From an uncultured Verrucomicrobiota bacterium (GTDB lineage Bacteria > Verrucomicrobiota > Kiritimatiellia > CAIVKH01): a stretch of 64,000 nt of DNA. The stretch spans positions 17,088 through 81,087 of the forward strand of contig CALKUH010000050.1 of the NCBI GenBank assembly GCA_937996795.1. The letters run 5' to 3'. The notes beneath the pieces are model-generated. The model had not been told where the DNA came from. It did not search any database and saw nothing but the letters and a program-made list of their open reading frames with translations. The first letter of the stretch is position 1; every line of letters begins with the position of its first letter. Of this stretch, positions 42,337-50,405 are shown one piece after another. A program made the position numbers and the translations under genes.

Positions 42337-43197
42337 TCATCCCTTCACCGCGCCGGAGGTGAGCCCGGCAATAAATTCGCGCTGCAACCCGATGAACAGC
42401 GCCATTACAGGCAGAATGGAGACGAGCGTGCCGGCCATCAGCAGGCCGTAGTCGGTGCCGTAGATGCCCTTCACCTGCGCAAGGGCGACGGCGAGCGGGA
42501 AGCGCTCGGGCGATTGCAGGATGATTTGCGGGCCGATGAAATTGTTCCAGGCGCCGATGAACGTGATGAGCAGGAACGCGCCGAGCATCGGCCGGCACAG
42601 CGGAAGCACGATTTCAAAAAACAGCCGCACCTCGCCGCACCCGTCCATGCGCGCGGCCTCAAGCAGGTCGGGCGGCACGGCGTTGAGCATCGCCTGCCGG
42701 AACAGGTACACGCCGAACGCGGGGGCCAGGCCGGGCAGGATCAGCCCCGCGAAGGTGTCGAGCAGGCCGAGGCGATGGACAAGAGCGTAGCCCGGCGCCA
42801 GCAGGAGCGGCGCGGGCACGATCAACGCGCCGAGCACCAGCGCCGTCACCGCGGCGCGGCCGCGGAACGCGAACCGCGCGAGCGCGTAGCCGCCCATCGC
42901 CGCGCACAGCGTCGCGAGGACGCCGGACACGGACGCATAGAACACGGAGTTCAGCAGGCTCGCGCCGAACCGCAGGCTCGGGTCGCTGAAGAGGCGCGCC
43001 AGGTGGTCGAGGGTCAGGCCGCCCCAGTCCACGCCCAGCGCCCCCGCGCCGCGCGGCAGGAAATGCGCGGAGAAGAAGGCGTCGCGTGTTTTGAACGCGC
43101 CGCAGACGAGGTACGCAAACGGCGCGAGCGTCAGCAGCGCCGCGGCGCCGAGCAGGCCGTGTGCCAGCGCGGAGGACATGCGCGCGCGCAGGTTCAT
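42337..43197 (-). CDS. ABC sugar transporter permease (MalG type)
   Basis: A 286-residue inner-membrane permease with six helices. The EAA loop that docks the ATPase reads EAARMDGCGEVRLFFEIVLPL (split here: EAARMDGCGE, IVLPLCRPML), the hallmark of MalG-like carbohydrate permeases, and the C-terminus QREFIAGLTSGAVKG is the classic MalG ending. The start at 43197 overlaps the stop of the partner permease (ATGA). With the neighbouring permease and binding protein it imports oligosaccharides, but no ATPase gene lies in the operon. Confidence 0.94.
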   Translation of the reverse strand: MNLRARMSSALAHGLLGAAALLTLAPFAYLVCGAFKTRDAFFSAHFLPRGAGALGVDWGGLTLDHLARLFSDPSLRFGASLLNSVFYASVSGVLATLCAAMGGYALARFAFRGRAAVTALVLGALIVPAPLLLAPGYALVHRLGLLDTFAGLILPGLAPAFGVYLFRQAMLNAVPPDLLEAARMDGCGEVRLFFEIVLPLCRPMLGAFLLITFIGAWNNFIGPQIILQSPERFPLAVALAQVKGIYGTDYGLLMAGTLVSILPVMALFIGLQREFIAGLTSGAVKG

Positions 43198-44075
43198 GAC
43201 CGCGCCTCCCGCTGGAGCGCGCGCTGCAGCACGGCGATGCCCATCAGGAACAGCGCGAGCACCCAGCCGATCGCCGCCGCGTAGCCGAGGTCGCCGGTCT
43301 CGAATCCGTTCTGGTAGAGGTACATCACGATCGTAAGGCCGCGGCTCTCCGGGCCGGCCCCGCCGAGCAGGATGTAGGGCAGCTCGAAGAGCTGCATGCT
43401 GCCGATCACCGACAGCAGCGTCACGAAACCAGCCACCGGCGCGATGGCGGGCCAGGTCACATGGCGGAAAACGCTGCACGGCCCCGCGCCGTCCACTCGC
43501 GCGGCCTCGACCAGGGACTTGTCGACGCCCTGCAGCGCGGCGAGGAAATAGATCATGTTGAACCCGGCGTACATCCACAGCGAGGCGAGGATCAGCGCGG
43601 GCATGATGTGGCGCTGCAGCCACGGGAACTCCGCGGGAAAGCCCGGCCATACGCGCGCGAGCGCGGCGTTTAGCAAGCCCTCGCGCTCGTGCAGGATCAG
43701 CGCGAACAGCGCGGCGACGAAGACGAGGCCGACGAGCGACGGCGAGAAAAACGCGAGCCGGAACCACGCGCGCCCGCGCAGGCCCGGCTGGTTCAGCAAC
43801 AGTGCCAGCCCCAGCGCAACCGGCAACTGCACGAACAGCGAACCCGCGGTGTACGCGAATGTGTTCCGCGCAGCCGTCCAGAACAGCGGGTCGCGGAACA
43901 GGTCGGCGAAATTTTTAAGGCCGACCCGCACGGCCGTGTCGGGCCCGTATGTCTGCTGCAGTGCCAGTCCCACCGAGGACACCAGCGGGAAAACCATAAA
44001 CACACCGAACAGCACGACGAACGGCGCGAGAAAAATCCACGGAGCCCAAACCGGATGGAGGCGCGCGGAGGACAT
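43194..44075 (-). CDS. ABC sugar transporter permease (MalF/UgpA type)
   Basis: A 293-residue permease with six membrane helices; the N-terminus PWIFLAPFVVLFGVFMVFPL and the EAA loop EAARVDGAGPCSVFRHVTWP are typical of MalF/UgpA proteins. FNMIYFLAALQGVDKSLVEA is the conserved stretch before the loop. It starts two bases after the stop of the binding-protein gene and overlaps the second permease by four bases. Confidence 0.94.
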   Translation of the reverse strand: MSSARLHPVWAPWIFLAPFVVLFGVFMVFPLVSSVGLALQQTYGPDTAVRVGLKNFADLFRDPLFWTAARNTFAYTAGSLFVQLPVALGLALLLNQPGLRGRAWFRLAFFSPSLVGLVFVAALFALILHEREGLLNAALARVWPGFPAEFPWLQRHIMPALILASLWMYAGFNMIYFLAALQGVDKSLVEAARVDGAGPCSVFRHVTWPAIAPVAGFVTLLSVIGSMQLFELPYILLGGAGPESRGLTIVMYLYQNGFETGDLGYAAAIGWVLALFLMGIAVLQRALQREARS

Positions 44076-44077
44076 GA

Positions 44078-45475
44078 TCAGGGCGTCTCCCCGGCGGACT
44101 CAAAAAATACGTTCCGCGCCATGTGTTGCCGCACGCGCTGCTCGGCTTGCGCGAGGTGCGCTCGCGCGAGCGGCTCCAACTGCTCCACGCGGTGCAACGC
44201 ATGGCGCTCGGCCTCGGCTTTCAGTCCCAGGGCCGCGTCGCCAAGCGCCGCGAGCGCAAGCCGCTGGTAGGGCGACGAGGTGCGCGCGGGCACGTGGGGC
44301 GCCTGCTCAAGATACAGACGGCCCGCCGGCTGGCCGGAGAAGAACGGGTTCGGCTCGTCGAACACCGGATCGTCCCAAAACGTGCGGACCGCGGTGACGA
44401 TGCCGGCCTCGCGGTACAGGCGGCGTGCGATGTCGCGGTTCAGATAGAGTTGCTGCGCGAGCGACCACGCGCGCTCGACGTCCCGCGCCGCGCGCGGCAG
44501 GCCGAGCATCGTGCCGCCCATTACGCTCGTGCGCCGCCCGCCGGGCGTCCAGGCCGGCAGCGACATCACCTTGACCCTGCCCGCGAGGCCGGGCAGGTCG
44601 AGCTGCCACGCGCCGGCGAGCCAGTCCGGCAGCAGGCTGCACAACACAACGCCGTCGAGCCGCAGCCGGTTGCCGGCGGCGTCGAATTCCGGCGCGTTGA
44701 TCGCGATTCGGTCCGGACCGGTGGTCCAGGATGCGATTGTTGCAAGGACATGCGCGTTTACGTCCGTCGACATCGCCAGCTGTTCGCGCGCATCGAAGAG
44801 GCCGCCGCCCGCCTGCAGCAGCAACACCTCGAGCAGTTCCGGGTTCGTTTCCCAGAGGTTCAAGAGGTAGCGGTCCGGCCGCCCGTCGCCGTCGGCATCC
44901 GCCATCAGCGGTTTCAGCACATGCACGAATTGGTCCCACGTCTGGACCGATGACAGGTCAATGCCCGCCGCCTCGACAACATCCGCACGGTAGCCGAGCA
45001 GCACCGGGTGCACATCGTGCGGCAGGCCGTAGATGCGGCCGCGCGTGGTCCACGGCGTCAGCGACGGCGGATTGAATTGCTCTAACAAGCCGGTTTCGCG
45101 CAGCCGGTCGGTGAGGTCGAGGAACCCGATCTGCTCGACGGGTCCGCGGAACACCTGCGCCGCAATGCCGCCGTGCACCTCGACCACGTCGGGCAGCGGC
45201 GTGCCCGACAGGAAGCCGGACAGCAGGCGGCGCTGCAGCGCATCCGTCGTCAGCAGCAGCGACTCCGCGCGCGGCCGGTCCGGCGCCGCATTCCATTCCT
45301 CCAGCACCGGCGCATACATCTCCTGGTGCGGCCGCGCGAAGGTCCACAGGAGCAGGTCGGGGCGCGGGGCGTCGGGCCGCAGCGCGACGGCCACGGACGA
45401 CAGCACGGCCAGCGTGCAGACGATCCAGACCGCGGGCGTCAGGGCCGGTTCGCGGTCTGTGCGGCGGGTGTTCAT
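44078..45475 (-). CDS. ABC sugar-binding protein, membrane-anchored
   Basis: A 465-residue cluster-B/family-1 extracellular solute-binding protein. An N-terminal helix (TPAVWIVCTLAVLSSVAVAL, about 13-32) without a lipobox suggests a signal anchor. Family features: PLPDVVEVHGGIAAQVFRG, PWTTRGRIYGLPHDVHPVLLGYR, TWDQFVHVLKPLMADADGDG and MGGTMLGLPRAARDVERAW. It feeds the two permeases. The ATG at 45475 overlaps the stop of the GH144-type gene by four bases (ATGA). The C-terminal tail (about 400-465) is an unusually long helical extension rich in Glu, Arg and Ala. Confidence 0.9.
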   Translation of the reverse strand: MNTRRTDREPALTPAVWIVCTLAVLSSVAVALRPDAPRPDLLLWTFARPHQEMYAPVLEEWNAAPDRPRAESLLLTTDALQRRLLSGFLSGTPLPDVVEVHGGIAAQVFRGPVEQIGFLDLTDRLRETGLLEQFNPPSLTPWTTRGRIYGLPHDVHPVLLGYRADVVEAAGIDLSSVQTWDQFVHVLKPLMADADGDGRPDRYLLNLWETNPELLEVLLLQAGGGLFDAREQLAMSTDVNAHVLATIASWTTGPDRIAINAPEFDAAGNRLRLDGVVLCSLLPDWLAGAWQLDLPGLAGRVKVMSLPAWTPGGRRTSVMGGTMLGLPRAARDVERAWSLAQQLYLNRDIARRLYREAGIVTAVRTFWDDPVFDEPNPFFSGQPAGRLYLEQAPHVPARTSSPYQRLALAALGDAALGLKAEAERHALHRVEQLEPLARAHLAQAEQRVRQHMARNVFFESAGETP

Positions 45476-48042
45476 CGGGCGGCCTTGTCGCGCGCCTGCA
45501 TGTTTTCGCGCTCGGCGACCACCCGCGCCACGCGGGCCCGTTCGCGCTCGCGCGTGTCCTCCGCCGGCAGCGCCAGCCGGTACGACGCGTTGTTCGCGTC
45601 GTGGGCCCGTTCGCGGTACAGCGCGATTTCGCGGTAGGCCTTCTGCGCGATCGGGTGTTCGCGCACCCACGCGCGCAGGTCGCGGTCATGCAGCGCATTG
45701 AACAGGCTCAGGAACAGCATCGCCTGGTCGAGCAGCAGGTAGTCGGGGCTGACCGCGCCGCTGACGAGGTCCACCGAATCGCGGAAACCGAATTGCGGGT
45801 CGCGCGCGCCAAGCCGTTCGAGCGCGCGCAGGTTGGCGACCACCTCGGCGGGAAACGCCTCAATGGCAAGGACCGACGCGTGCGGTGTGACGATCTCGTC
45901 GCGCAGATGGCCCCACCCGAGATACACGCCGTCCGGCGCGCGGCACGCGGACCAGCCCCACGCGGCGAACGCGTTTTCACGCGCGTGCCGGATCTGCGCG
46001 TAGGCGAAGTTCTCCGCCGACCGGCCCATCAGCGTCCCGCGCTCGTCGAGCCACAGCCCGTTGATGAACTGCATGAACAAGCCTCCGCCCTGCCAGCCGG
46101 GCGCGAGGTATTCGGCGTGGTGCCGCGTCTCCGTCGCCCGGGAGAGCCGGTCCCACATCGAGGCGGGCACGCGGCCCGAGCCGGCGGCGGCGAACTGCGC
46201 GAGCCGCGCGTCGGTCCCGAGCGTGTGCAGCAGCCAGTCGCGGTTGAACGACTCCGCCGCCACATCGTAGCCGCCGACGAGCAACCCGCGCTCCGCGTCG
46301 TAAAACGCGTCCCACGCCATCGCGTCGAGCAGCCGGTCGCAGCGCGCGCGCAGATTTGGCAGGCGGACGCCCGCCGCCATCAACCCGCCGGCCAGGTTGC
46401 CGCTGTCGAGCAGCGAGATCCAGGTGTCGTTGGTGGACGGCGCGCCGTCCTCGACATCGTGCCAGCACTGGACGAAGCCGTGTCGCGTGTTCCACCCCTC
46501 CATTGCGTCGAGCACGCGCGTGACCGCCGCTTCGGCCTCCCTGTCGGTGAGGTAGCCCCATTCCGCCGCCGCCGCGCACGCGCTCAGGTAGAGCCCGATG
46601 TTGCTGACCGAACTCGGTCCGCGCACCTGCTGGTCGTCGGACGGCAGGCCGGTGTCCGGGTGGACCATCGACGCGATGGAGCGCCAGGTGTCGCGCGCGA
46701 CGCCTTCGAGATAGCGCCGGTCCTCGTCCGGCAATCCGGGCGCGTTCGGGATGAACCCCGCGCGGGCCAGGGCGTTCGAGATCGGTGCATAGCTCATAAA
46801 ACGTTCCCACACAAAACCCGACCGCGCGTTCTCGATCATCAACAGGGTGATTCCGACATCAATCCCGATGTGTGCGCCGGCGGACCAGCTGTCGTGCGGA
46901 TCGAAGGCGGTCACGAACCCGTAGCGGCCCCAGGCCGCATCGGCGTGCGCCGCGCGGATGCGCCCCACCGTGGGACGGCAGAGGTCCGGCGCAAACGGCA
47001 GCGAGCCGGCGGCGGCGTAGGGCACGATGCTGCCGTCCGGCGGCGGGTCGCCGCTCGCGGGCGGTCCGCCCCACCCCGCGTACCCGCCGCGCCAGTCGGA
47101 TGCGCTCAGCCCCCACACCTGCTCGTTCCACGCCGGGAACTGCGGCTGCAGGTCCACCGACCACAGGTGTTGCGCGCGCGTCGCCAGCGCGGAGTTCAGG
47201 AAGTAGTCGGCGTAGGCGTCGCGCGTTCCGCGAAAATCGATCCACGCATGCGAGAACTGGTGGGTGAACAGCGGCGGGCACTGGATGTACGTGTACGGGC
47301 CGTAGGTGATGACCGGCTCGCGCTTCCACGCGTGCCAGGCGTCGTCGGCGAGCGGGTGCTCCGGCGCGGCGAGGCCGAGCAGGACGAGGATCATGAGTTC
47401 GTTGTACCATCCCCACCGCGCGGGCAGGAAACCGCCCTCCGGCGACCAGCCCATGCTCAGCGTGCCGTCATCGTGCAGCATCCACGGCCACTCGACGCGC
47501 GCGATGATCCGGTCCGCCCAGGCCGCCAGCGGCGTGTCCGGCCAGTGCTGGCGGCAGGTGATCACGCCGGCGAGCAGCAGCGCGGTGTCGATCGTGGACA
47601 GTTCGGAGTCCCATCGCCGCTCGCCGGTGCCGGGCTCGACAAAGTGGTAAAAAAAACCGCGCTCGTGCGGCATCTGCTCCGCCAGGAAGCGCATCGCCGT
47701 TTCCGCTCGCCGGTACGCCTCGCCGGGAGGCAGCCAGCCGCGCGCATCGGCGATACAGAGCGCCGTGAGGCCGAACCCGGTGGCCGCCGAGCTCGCCACC
47801 TCGCCCGGCTTCCGTCCCGAGGCGTCGACGCGATCCCACACGAGGCCGGTCTCCGGATGCATCCAATCGTTGAAATAGGCGAAGCTATGCCGCGCCAGCT
47901 CCTCCACGGGATCCTCTTCCGCGGGTGCGACGTGTTCGTGCTCGGCGGGCGCAGCCGGTTCTGGCGGCCGCACCGCACAGCCCGTCCAGCATGCGGCCAC
48001 CATTGCGCCCCAGAGGCCCCGTATCACCATGCGCCCCGTCAC
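45472..48042 (-). CDS. GH144/glycoamylase-type lipoprotein with internal duplication
   Basis: An 856-residue lipoprotein (lipobox about WTGC, residues 19-22). The first half (about 45-440) matches the glycoamylase/GH144 family, which includes endo-beta-1,2-glucanases: FAYFNDWMHPETGLVWDR, SSAATGFGLTALCIA, EGGFLPARWGWYNELMILVLLGL, FTHQFSHAWIDFRGTRD, NEQVWGLSASD, then YGFVTAFDP and IGIDVGITLLMIENARSG. The second half (about 450-856) is a diverged copy of the same toroid: FMQFINGLWLDERGTLMGRS, RENAFAAWGWSACRAPDG, PQFGFRDSVDLVSGAVSPDY and DQAMLFLSLFNAL align in order with the first. It is the likely surface or periplasmic depolymerase of the operon. It overlaps both neighbours by four bases. Confidence 0.85.
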   Translation of the reverse strand: MTGRMVIRGLWGAMVAACWTGCAVRPPEPAAPAEHEHVAPAEEDPVEELARHSFAYFNDWMHPETGLVWDRVDASGRKPGEVASSAATGFGLTALCIADARGWLPPGEAYRRAETAMRFLAEQMPHERGFFYHFVEPGTGERRWDSELSTIDTALLLAGVITCRQHWPDTPLAAWADRIIARVEWPWMLHDDGTLSMGWSPEGGFLPARWGWYNELMILVLLGLAAPEHPLADDAWHAWKREPVITYGPYTYIQCPPLFTHQFSHAWIDFRGTRDAYADYFLNSALATRAQHLWSVDLQPQFPAWNEQVWGLSASDWRGGYAGWGGPPASGDPPPDGSIVPYAAAGSLPFAPDLCRPTVGRIRAAHADAAWGRYGFVTAFDPHDSWSAGAHIGIDVGITLLMIENARSGFVWERFMSYAPISNALARAGFIPNAPGLPDEDRRYLEGVARDTWRSIASMVHPDTGLPSDDQQVRGPSSVSNIGLYLSACAAAAEWGYLTDREAEAAVTRVLDAMEGWNTRHGFVQCWHDVEDGAPSTNDTWISLLDSGNLAGGLMAAGVRLPNLRARCDRLLDAMAWDAFYDAERGLLVGGYDVAAESFNRDWLLHTLGTDARLAQFAAAGSGRVPASMWDRLSRATETRHHAEYLAPGWQGGGLFMQFINGLWLDERGTLMGRSAENFAYAQIRHARENAFAAWGWSACRAPDGVYLGWGHLRDEIVTPHASVLAIEAFPAEVVANLRALERLGARDPQFGFRDSVDLVSGAVSPDYLLLDQAMLFLSLFNALHDRDLRAWVREHPIAQKAYREIALYRERAHDANNASYRLALPAEDTRERERARVARVVAERENMQARDKAAR

Positions 48043-48641
48043 GATTCGCGCCTTCGGGAAAGGCGCCGTGTGGCCAGGAGCCCGCCGAGGATGAGCAACC
48101 CGGCCGAACCCGGCTCAGGCACGACGGAGAAGTCGTCAAAGATGTGGAAATCCGTGTTCACTGCCGGCGTCGCGCTCATAAATACGATGCCGCGCACGCT
48201 CGCCGTCACGGCGTTGACCGGCGCGAGGGCGTCCTCAATCGATATCCACGTGAACGGTTGGTCCGCCGTCACATGTGTGGACTGGAGCTGATTGATGATG
48301 CCGCCCGATGAATCGAGCCACTGCACCTCAAGCCACGATTCGGAGCTCTCCACATTCACCGCGCGGATCTGGACGCCGAAGTCGTAGGTCGCTCCGCCCA
48401 CGACCGGCAGCTCCTGGAAGATCCCCCGGAAGCTGTCCGCGTCGGTGTCCTGCACATCGTTGACCACGCCGAACAGGCCTGAGTTCGCGTCGCCTCCGCC
48501 GGACGTGCGCCAGCCCTGGCCGAACGTGCTCCACCCCGTGAAGTCGCCGGTTTCGAACCCGGCATTGATCAAATCGGCATGTCCCGACAGCGTCAGGACG
48601 CAGGCCGCCGCACAGGCGGCCATCCCGGATTTTACGTTCAT
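48039..48641 (-). CDS. PEP-CTERM exported protein (copy 2)
   Basis: A 200-residue exported protein with signal peptide (about 1-22) and a C-terminal sorting signal: VVPEPGSAGLLILGGLLA followed by TRRLSRRR, i.e. PEP motif, helix and basic tail, recognised by an exosortase. The mature domain is a beta-sandwich opening with GFETGDFTGWSTFGQGWR, shared with the neighbouring copy. Such sandwiches often bind carbohydrate (inference). The start at 48641 gives the signal peptide; a longer frame adds unrelated residues. The stop region overlaps the GH144-type start (ATGA). Confidence 0.88.
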   Translation of the reverse strand: MNVKSGMAACAAACVLTLSGHADLINAGFETGDFTGWSTFGQGWRTSGGGDANSGLFGVVNDVQDTDADSFRGIFQELPVVGGATYDFGVQIRAVNVESSESWLEVQWLDSSGGIINQLQSTHVTADQPFTWISIEDALAPVNAVTASVRGIVFMSATPAVNTDFHIFDDFSVVPEPGSAGLLILGGLLATRRLSRRRES

Positions 48642-48658
48642 CGCGCGCTCCTTTCTTT

Positions 48659-49288
48659 TTAGAAACCGCCGCGGAACCGACGCCGGCGCCACCAGGCGAT
48701 GGCTGCGCCCGCGCCGCCCAACAGCGTCAGCGTGCCGGGTTCGGGCACAACCGGCCCGCCGCTGAAATCAAAGCTGTCGAAGATGCTGAAGTCCGGCGCT
48801 CCGGAGGTGTTGTGCATCTGCACGATGCCGCGCACGCTGACGGTGACGGCGTTGATGGGCGCCACCATGTTGGTGAGGGACAGGTAGGTGAACGGTTGGT
48901 CGGCCGTTGTGTGCACGGACTGCAACTGGCTGATGAACCCGCCGACGTTGTCGAACCACTGGATCTCCAGCCACGACTCCGTGGTGTCCATCGTTACCGT
49001 GCGGAGCCACACCCCCGCGCTGTAGGATGCGCCGCCTACGATTGCGATATTCTGGAAGACGCCCCGGAATTGATCCACATCGCCGCCGAGCATGTCGTTC
49101 ACTGCGCCATACGAGCCGGCCTGCGCGTCGGCACCGACGCCGATGCGCCAGCTCTGGCCGAACGTGCTCCACCCCGTGAAGTCGCCCGTTTCGAATCCTG
49201 GATTCACCAGTGTTGCTGCGCCGGTCGCCTGCCCCCACAGGAAGCCCGCCGCCGCCACCGCCCTGATCCGCCGCCCCCATGCATGCAT
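48659..49288 (-). CDS. PEP-CTERM exported protein (copy 1)
   Basis: A 209-residue paralogue of the following gene. The signal peptide (MHAWGRRIRAVAAAGFLWG onwards) is followed by NPGFETGDFTGWSTFGQSWR, a beta-sandwich with DTTESWLEIQWFDNVGG and NAVTVSVRGIVQM that align position by position with copy 2, and VVPEPGTLTLLGGAGAAIAWW plus RRRRFRGG as the sorting tail. It is the first structural gene after the LacI gene (28-base gap) and 17 bases before copy 2. Probably anchored at the surface as a glycan-binding accessory to the operon. Confidence 0.88.
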   Translation of the reverse strand: MHAWGRRIRAVAAAGFLWGQATGAATLVNPGFETGDFTGWSTFGQSWRIGVGADAQAGSYGAVNDMLGGDVDQFRGVFQNIAIVGGASYSAGVWLRTVTMDTTESWLEIQWFDNVGGFISQLQSVHTTADQPFTYLSLTNMVAPINAVTVSVRGIVQMHNTSGAPDFSIFDSFDFSGGPVVPEPGTLTLLGGAGAAIAWWRRRRFRGGF

Positions 49289-49316
49289 GACTGCACCCCC
49301 TGGCTCGTATTGCCCC

Positions 49317-50312
49317 TTACGCGGAAGACCGACCGCAGGTCTCGCGCACCACGAGACGCGGCGCAAACCGCATGTGTCCCTGGACGCGCTCGCCCACCGC
49401 AAACCGAACAGCCGCCGCGCCGATTTCGCCGAGCGGCACCTCGACCGTGGTCAGCCCTACAAAGCGCGCCGTGTAGATGTCGTCGAAGCCTGTCACCGCG
49501 GTATCCTCCGGCACGCGGATGCCTTGTTCCTTCAATGCCTGCAGCACCCCGAGCGCGGTCGCGTCGTTCAGCGCCATCCAGGCATCCGGCATCGCGCGGC
49601 CCGCCTTGAGCCAGGACGCCACCGCCGCCGCGCCGGCGCGCTCCGTGAAATCGCCGGGCAGCACATCCTCGTCCGACAGCGCGATGCCGCGCTCAAGCAA
49701 GGCGTTGCGACACGCGTCCAGGCGTTCCTCCGCGTCGTAGGTGCCGTGTGGCCCGCCGACCACGACCACGTGGCGGTGACGACGGACCGCCACGAGATGG
49801 TCCACGAGCTGTTCCATTCCAGCCGCGTTGTCGATCACGAGCGATGAAACCCCCTTCAGGGTTGTGGGCCGGTCGAGTTGCACGAGCGGCAACCCGCGCC
49901 GCGCGATCGATTCAATGAACACATCATCAAGCCCGAGATTCATCACCACCAGCGAGTCCACCCGGCGGCCCGTCGCGAAGGACAGCAACTGTTCGCGCGC
50001 GTCGTCGTCCGACGCCGCAACCACCGTCAGGATGTGTTTGCCCATCCGCAGCGCTTCGTCACTGATCGCGCTGAGCAGCTCGGCATAAAAACCCGCCGTC
50101 ACCGCTGGAAATACCACGCCGATCAAATCCGTCCGTTGCCGCGCCAGCGCCACCGCCGCATGGCTGGGCTGATAGCCCATTTCGTCGGCGACGCGACGCA
50201 CCCGCGCCGCCGTTTCCGCGTTCACGTCCCACCGCCCGTTTAGGGCGCGCGAGACTGTGCCGTACGAAACGCCAGCCCGTTCCGCCACATCAAAAAGGGT
50301 CACTTTTCCCAT
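49317..50312 (-). CDS. LacI-family transcriptional regulator of the sugar operon
   Basis: A 331-residue regulator. The HTH is TLFDVAERAGVSYGTVSRALNGRWDV (given here as TLFDVAERAGVSYGTVSRAL, about 5-24), with the minor-groove hinge helix near ALARQRTD. The effector domain has the periplasmic-binding fold: IGVVFPAVTAGFYAELLSAI, DSLVVMNLGLDD, VVVVGGPHGTYDAEERLDAC, AWMALNDATALGVLQAL and VTGFDDIYTARFVGLTTVEVP. The start at 50312 is set by the HTH. A near-perfect operator palindrome lies two bases upstream (50315-50328), indicating autorepression. It heads the long operon and would be relieved by a sugar or oligosaccharide from its substrate. Confidence 0.95.
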   Translation of the reverse strand: MGKVTLFDVAERAGVSYGTVSRALNGRWDVNAETAARVRRVADEMGYQPSHAAVALARQRTDLIGVVFPAVTAGFYAELLSAISDEALRMGKHILTVVAASDDDAREQLLSFATGRRVDSLVVMNLGLDDVFIESIARRGLPLVQLDRPTTLKGVSSLVIDNAAGMEQLVDHLVAVRRHRHVVVVGGPHGTYDAEERLDACRNALLERGIALSDEDVLPGDFTERAGAAAVASWLKAGRAMPDAWMALNDATALGVLQALKEQGIRVPEDTAVTGFDDIYTARFVGLTTVEVPLGEIGAAAVRFAVGERVQGHMRFAPRLVVRETCGRSSA

Positions 50313-50314
50313 AT

Positions 50315-50328
50315 CGTCAGCGCTTACG
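50315..50328. promoter_or_regulatory. LacI-type operator next to the regulator start
   Basis: CGTCAGCGCTTACG is a 14-base palindrome with a central CG and a single mismatched pair, as in LacI/GalR operators. It abuts the LacI gene start, in the position for blocking its own transcription and hence the operon. Confidence 0.6.
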
Positions 50329-50372
50329 GTACGCCGCGTGCTTACGGCTGTCAACGCTGCTTTTTTAGGAAA

Positions 50373-50398
50373 GCGCGGGGCGTTCTGCCGGCCCGCGC
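50373..50398 (-). terminator. Possible terminator of the metzincin gene
   Basis: GCGCGGG at 50373-50379 pairs with CCCGCGC at 50392-50398, with a 12-base loop. On the minus strand it lies eight bases after the stop of the 50406-53675 gene and is followed by TTTCCT, so the T-run is weak. It separates that gene from the LacI promoter. Confidence 0.4.
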
Positions 50399-50405
50399 GG
50401 ATTTG

